Part shown: positions 32,758-34,673 of the stretch, piece after piece
Numbering within the stretch: position 1 is the stretch's first letter
Layout: the number at the start of each line of letters is the position of its first letter
DNA from: Methanomicrobiales archaeon
GTDB taxonomy: Archaea; Halobacteriota; Methanomicrobia; Methanomicrobiales; Methanospirillaceae
Length of the DNA: 34,673 bases
Assembly: GCA_013415575.1 (NCBI GenBank)
Contig: JAAEES010000001.1
Location: 1-34,673, forward strand
Direction: 5' to 3'
Made by a program: the position numbers and the translations under genes
The notes under the pieces: generated by a model
The model's database searches: none
What the model saw: only the letters and a program-made list of their open reading frames with translations
Told to the model about the DNA's origin: nothing

Positions 32758-33384
32758 TCACAGGGAAGTGACGGTGCCTGACATGATCATCTCTTTCATC
32801 GTTCCCAGGCCCTCCCTGAATTCGTCCAGGTATTCCTGCATGGAGAGACTTCCCTCCGGGAATGGGCAGTCGAGGTCGTACAGGCGTTCAATGGTCGGCC
32901 TGGTCGGAAGGAGGAGGTCAAGGGACACACCCGACCTGATGCAGGCCCGCTCCATTGCCTCACGGAAAATACCGATGCAGTACGCGATCCGGGCCCGGTA
33001 GATGTCCCGGGTTTTTTCAAGGAAGAGGGAGAGCCGTTCGGTCTCTATCTCGAGAAAATCCTCACGTATCCGTTCATCCGGGCACCTCCCGAGCATATAC
33101 TGGTAGTGGGCGAACGGATACATACGCTCAAGCTCAGCCGGAACCACCCCGCAGGTACCAAACACAATGATCTGGTACTCATCATCATCGAGCACCAGGG
33201 TGATAATTTTCCGAAAGAGCCGGTGGCTTGGGCTGCTGCTGTAGGGTTTCCGGAGAGCACAGGGGATAAAGATGGCGATGTCCCGTGGAGCAATCGGATA
33301 ATCGTTCACAATAAAGCGGAACGCCTCTTCGAAAGCAGGATGGTAAAAGGGGGGGTCGGTCAGGGGGCCCTGCATCATTCCCAC
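32758..33384 (-). CDS. stand-alone archaeosine synthase (ArcS) core-domain protein
   Basis: This 208-aa soluble protein carries the ArcS hallmark PC-x3-KPY-x2-S-x2-H as P-C-A-L-R-K-P-Y-S-S-S-P-S-H (about residues 41-54), followed by G-V-V-P-A-E-L-E-R-M-Y-P-F-A-H-Y, which is also typical (DUF5591 domain). Full ArcS adds lysine to preQ0 at position 15 of tRNA to make archaeosine and also has a transglycosylase-like region and a PUA domain; both are missing here. It may be a split ArcS or a paralogue with another substrate. Start is GTG 33384, with GTGAG upstream; ATG 33378 and 33375 are alternatives. It lies 56 bp after the DUF1249-like gene and is probably co-transcribed with it. Confidence 0.75.
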   Translation of the reverse strand: MGMMQGPLTDPPFYHPAFEEAFRFIVNDYPIAPRDIAIFIPCALRKPYSSSPSHRLFRKIITLVLDDDEYQIIVFGTCGVVPAELERMYPFAHYQYMLGRCPDERIREDFLEIETERLSLFLEKTRDIYRARIAYCIGIFREAMERACIRSGVSLDLLLPTRPTIERLYDLDCPFPEGSLSMQEYLDEFREGLGTMKEMIMSGTVTSL

Positions 33385-33440
33385 ATGTTCTCACGTGACG
33401 GGAGAAGAACATTCTCCCCGCTGAGGGAACGGGAACACAG

Positions 33441-33815
33441 CTACTGCATACGAATATATCCCCTTGAGAGAAGATCGGAGAGCCAGCGATCAAGGTAATC
33501 GGCAAGCTCATTCTTCGCTTTCAGATCCACTCTTCCCGGTTCAGGATACACCATCCTCCTTCCCGAGCGATCCTGGAACGTGAGGGGTTCGGCCGTCCTG
33601 TTCTGGTGAAAGACCCGGATCTCCATGTCAGGGTCTGCAACGACCGCACCGTCGATGACCGGGTTATGTGAGAGGGCATAGACGTCACTTTCGACACGGT
33701 CGATGCAGAGCGGCAGGTAAGGGGGGTTCTCGATTACCGCATATTGGTTTACGGATAAGACTCCCACCTTCTCAAGTTTGTCATAGATGCTCCGGTAGAT
33801 ATCTCTCACACACAA
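33441..33815 (-). CDS. DUF1249-like (YqiB-like) protein
   Basis: This 124-aa protein resembles DUF1249: a middle strand I-R-V-F-H-Q-N-R-T-A-E-P-L, then V-Y-P-E-P-G and a C-terminal segment K-N-E-L-A-D-Y-L-D-R-W-L-S-D-L-L with R-G-Y, as in the bacterial YqiB family. No function is established for the family. The frame starts with TTG at 33815 with AGGGA just upstream; GTG at 33809 is another choice, so the first residues are uncertain. It precedes the ArcS-like gene on the same strand. A TATA-like GATATAA lies near 33830. The family call rests on pattern alone. Confidence 0.6.
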   Translation of the reverse strand: MCVRDIYRSIYDKLEKVGVLSVNQYAVIENPPYLPLCIDRVESDVYALSHNPVIDGAVVADPDMEIRVFHQNRTAEPLTFQDRSGRRMVYPEPGRVDLKAKNELADYLDRWLSDLLSRGYIRMQ

Positions 33816-33955
33816 TCCCTGCCTTTCTATCGGTTATATCGGTGAGAACCTAAAAAAATCTTGTCCAGAGGTGCCGGCAGGTTTCAGAACGGGCCCGTAC
33901 AGGATGAAGGGTATGAGCAGCTGCTGCTCGTCACGATACATTCTGCGGATAATTC

Positions 33956-34460
33956 TTAAAGATGTCCGGAAAGGATGCGGATTCCGATGAGAATGAGGAT
34001 GATTCCTCCGGCAATCTCCACCGATCTTCCGAAGCGGGAAGCGAGACGGCCGCCGACCATCACTCCAGCGAATGCGAAGAGCAGGCTGACCAGACCGATC
34101 ATGAGTGCCTCGAATATGATTCCGGAAGAGATCAGAGCAAGGGAAAGTCCAACCCCGAGGGAATCGATACTGGTGGCGATTGAAAGGAGGAGGAGCACCG
34201 GCATCGAAAGATAATCTCTCCTCCGTTCTTCCTCCCCCGAAAAACCCTCGACGATAACCTTTCCACCGATGAGCGAGAGAATGATAAAGGCCGCCCAATG
34301 ATCAAACGATGCGATGACCGGGGCAAGCCAGGTTCCAGCCAGCCACCCGAGCAGTGCCATTCGTTTTCCCGGAAGAGATGGTAGTTCCCGCAGCCAGGGA
34401 GACGGCAAAACAGTCCATGGCCAGCCCGATGGCAACCAGCAGGATGACGGAAAACTCCAT
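33956..34460 (-). pseudogene. mntP: broken manganese exporter gene mntP (internal deletion with frameshift)
   Basis: MntP exports Mn2+ through six membrane helices. ATG 34460 opens the normal first helix, M-E-F-S-V-I-L-L-V-A-I-G-L-A-M-D-C-F-A-V, with the conserved aspartate. At about 34360-34366 the similarity jumps to another frame, A-L-L-G-W-L-A-G-T-W-L-A-P, and continues normally through D-H-W-A-A-F, the second A-T-S-I-D-S-L-G-V-G motif and the end at 33956. About 17-20 residues around the start of helix 2 are missing and the frames do not join, so no full protein can be made. A longer open frame to 34579 is a chance extension. Decay and assembly error are both possible. Confidence 0.75.
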
Positions 34461-34480
34461 CCTTCTAATGTCGATACATG

Positions 34481-34490
34481 AAGTATATCT
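34481..34490 (-). promoter_or_regulatory. putative TATA box of mntP (leaderless)
   Basis: AGATATACTT on the minus strand is centred about 26 bp before ATG 34460, which puts the transcription start at the ATG itself. This supports 34460 as the original start of mntP and a leaderless mRNA. Confidence 0.5.
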
Positions 34491-34605
34491 CTTTTCGTAA
34501 TTGGAAAGAAACGAATCGTTCGATGCTGGAGCCTGACGTAAAGAAAATTATTTGACCGCACCGAAGAAATTATTGCCATGCCATAACATGACAGGGTGAG
34601 CGGTC

Positions 34606-34673
34606 ATTGTAGCAGAAGACTATGATTCAATGTACCGGCAGTCAATCGAGGATCCCGGAGAATTCTGGGGAAA
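34606..34673 (+). CDS. acs: AMP-forming acetyl-CoA synthetase (partial, N-terminus only)
   Basis: The last bases encode Y-D-S-M-Y-R-Q-S-I-E-D-P-G-E-F-W-G, which closely matches the start of acetyl-CoA synthetases (Y-x-x-M-Y-x-x-S-I-x-x-P-x-x-F-W). The enzyme activates acetate with ATP and CoA for assimilation. The start is odd: an AGGGTGAG ribosome binding site (34593-34600) is spaced five bases from ATT 34606, and no ATG, GTG or TTG occurs in frame before ATG 34630, which has no good site. Either ATT is used, or ATG was lost, or translation starts at 34630. Only about 22 codons are inside the window. Confidence 0.6.
   Translation, partial: MVAEDYDSMYRQSIEDPGEFWG

Overview
The window looks like the chromosome of a hydrogenotrophic methanogenic archaeon, most likely of the order Methanomicrobiales. 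The evidence is an A-type ATP synthase operon in the archaeal order H-I-K-E-C-F-A-B-D, a six-subunit Ech hydrogenase, an ArcS-type (archaeosine) protein, TATA/BRE-like promoters and AGGAGG-type ribosome binding sites. The order-level assignment is inference. No rRNA, tRNA, CRISPR array or insertion sequence was recognised.

Layout. (1) 1-4925, minus strand: echABCDEF, with echF cut by the window start, encoding an energy-converting membrane [NiFe] hydrogenase. (2) 4926-5763: a divergent unknown 109-aa gene and a possible 42-aa ORF. (3) 5764-14407, minus strand: the archaeal A1AO ATP synthase operon, preceded by a possible 53-aa leader ORF and with a likely internal promoter before the proteolipid gene. 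(4) 14609-15529, plus strand: a tandem universal stress protein. (5) 15631-22646, minus strand: a second rotary ATPase of bacterial V type, order E-DUF2764-A-B-D-I-K. Its double-hairpin c subunit keeps one ion-binding Glu and Na+-type ligands. (6) 22957-27734: a branched-chain-amino-acid-type ABC transporter split into two converging operons (livGF plus, livKHM minus). Each promoter carries the same palindrome, TGCTA-N5-TAGCA. (7) 28058-30880: a methyltransferase, a 53-aa membrane protein, and a sodium:solute symporter coupled to a 35-aa membrane peptide. (8) 31124-31480: a promoter followed by three tandem ~100-nt units with conserved loops and covarying hairpins, a candidate undescribed structured RNA. 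(9) 31555-34673: a broken DUF523/DUF1722 gene, a stand-alone ArcS-core protein, a DUF1249-like protein, a broken mntP, and the start of an AMP-forming acetyl-CoA synthetase.

How the parts fit. Ech couples ferredoxin/H2 chemistry to an ion gradient, the A1AO enzyme makes ATP from that gradient, the V-type enzyme may pump Na+ at ATP cost or work under different ion conditions, and the Na+ symporter spends the gradient on solute uptake, perhaps acetate given the adjacent acs. The first 31 kb is compact and intact. The last 3.5 kb holds two genes with apparent internal deletions and one gene with no ordinary start codon at the expected place, so it is either decaying or contains assembly errors.
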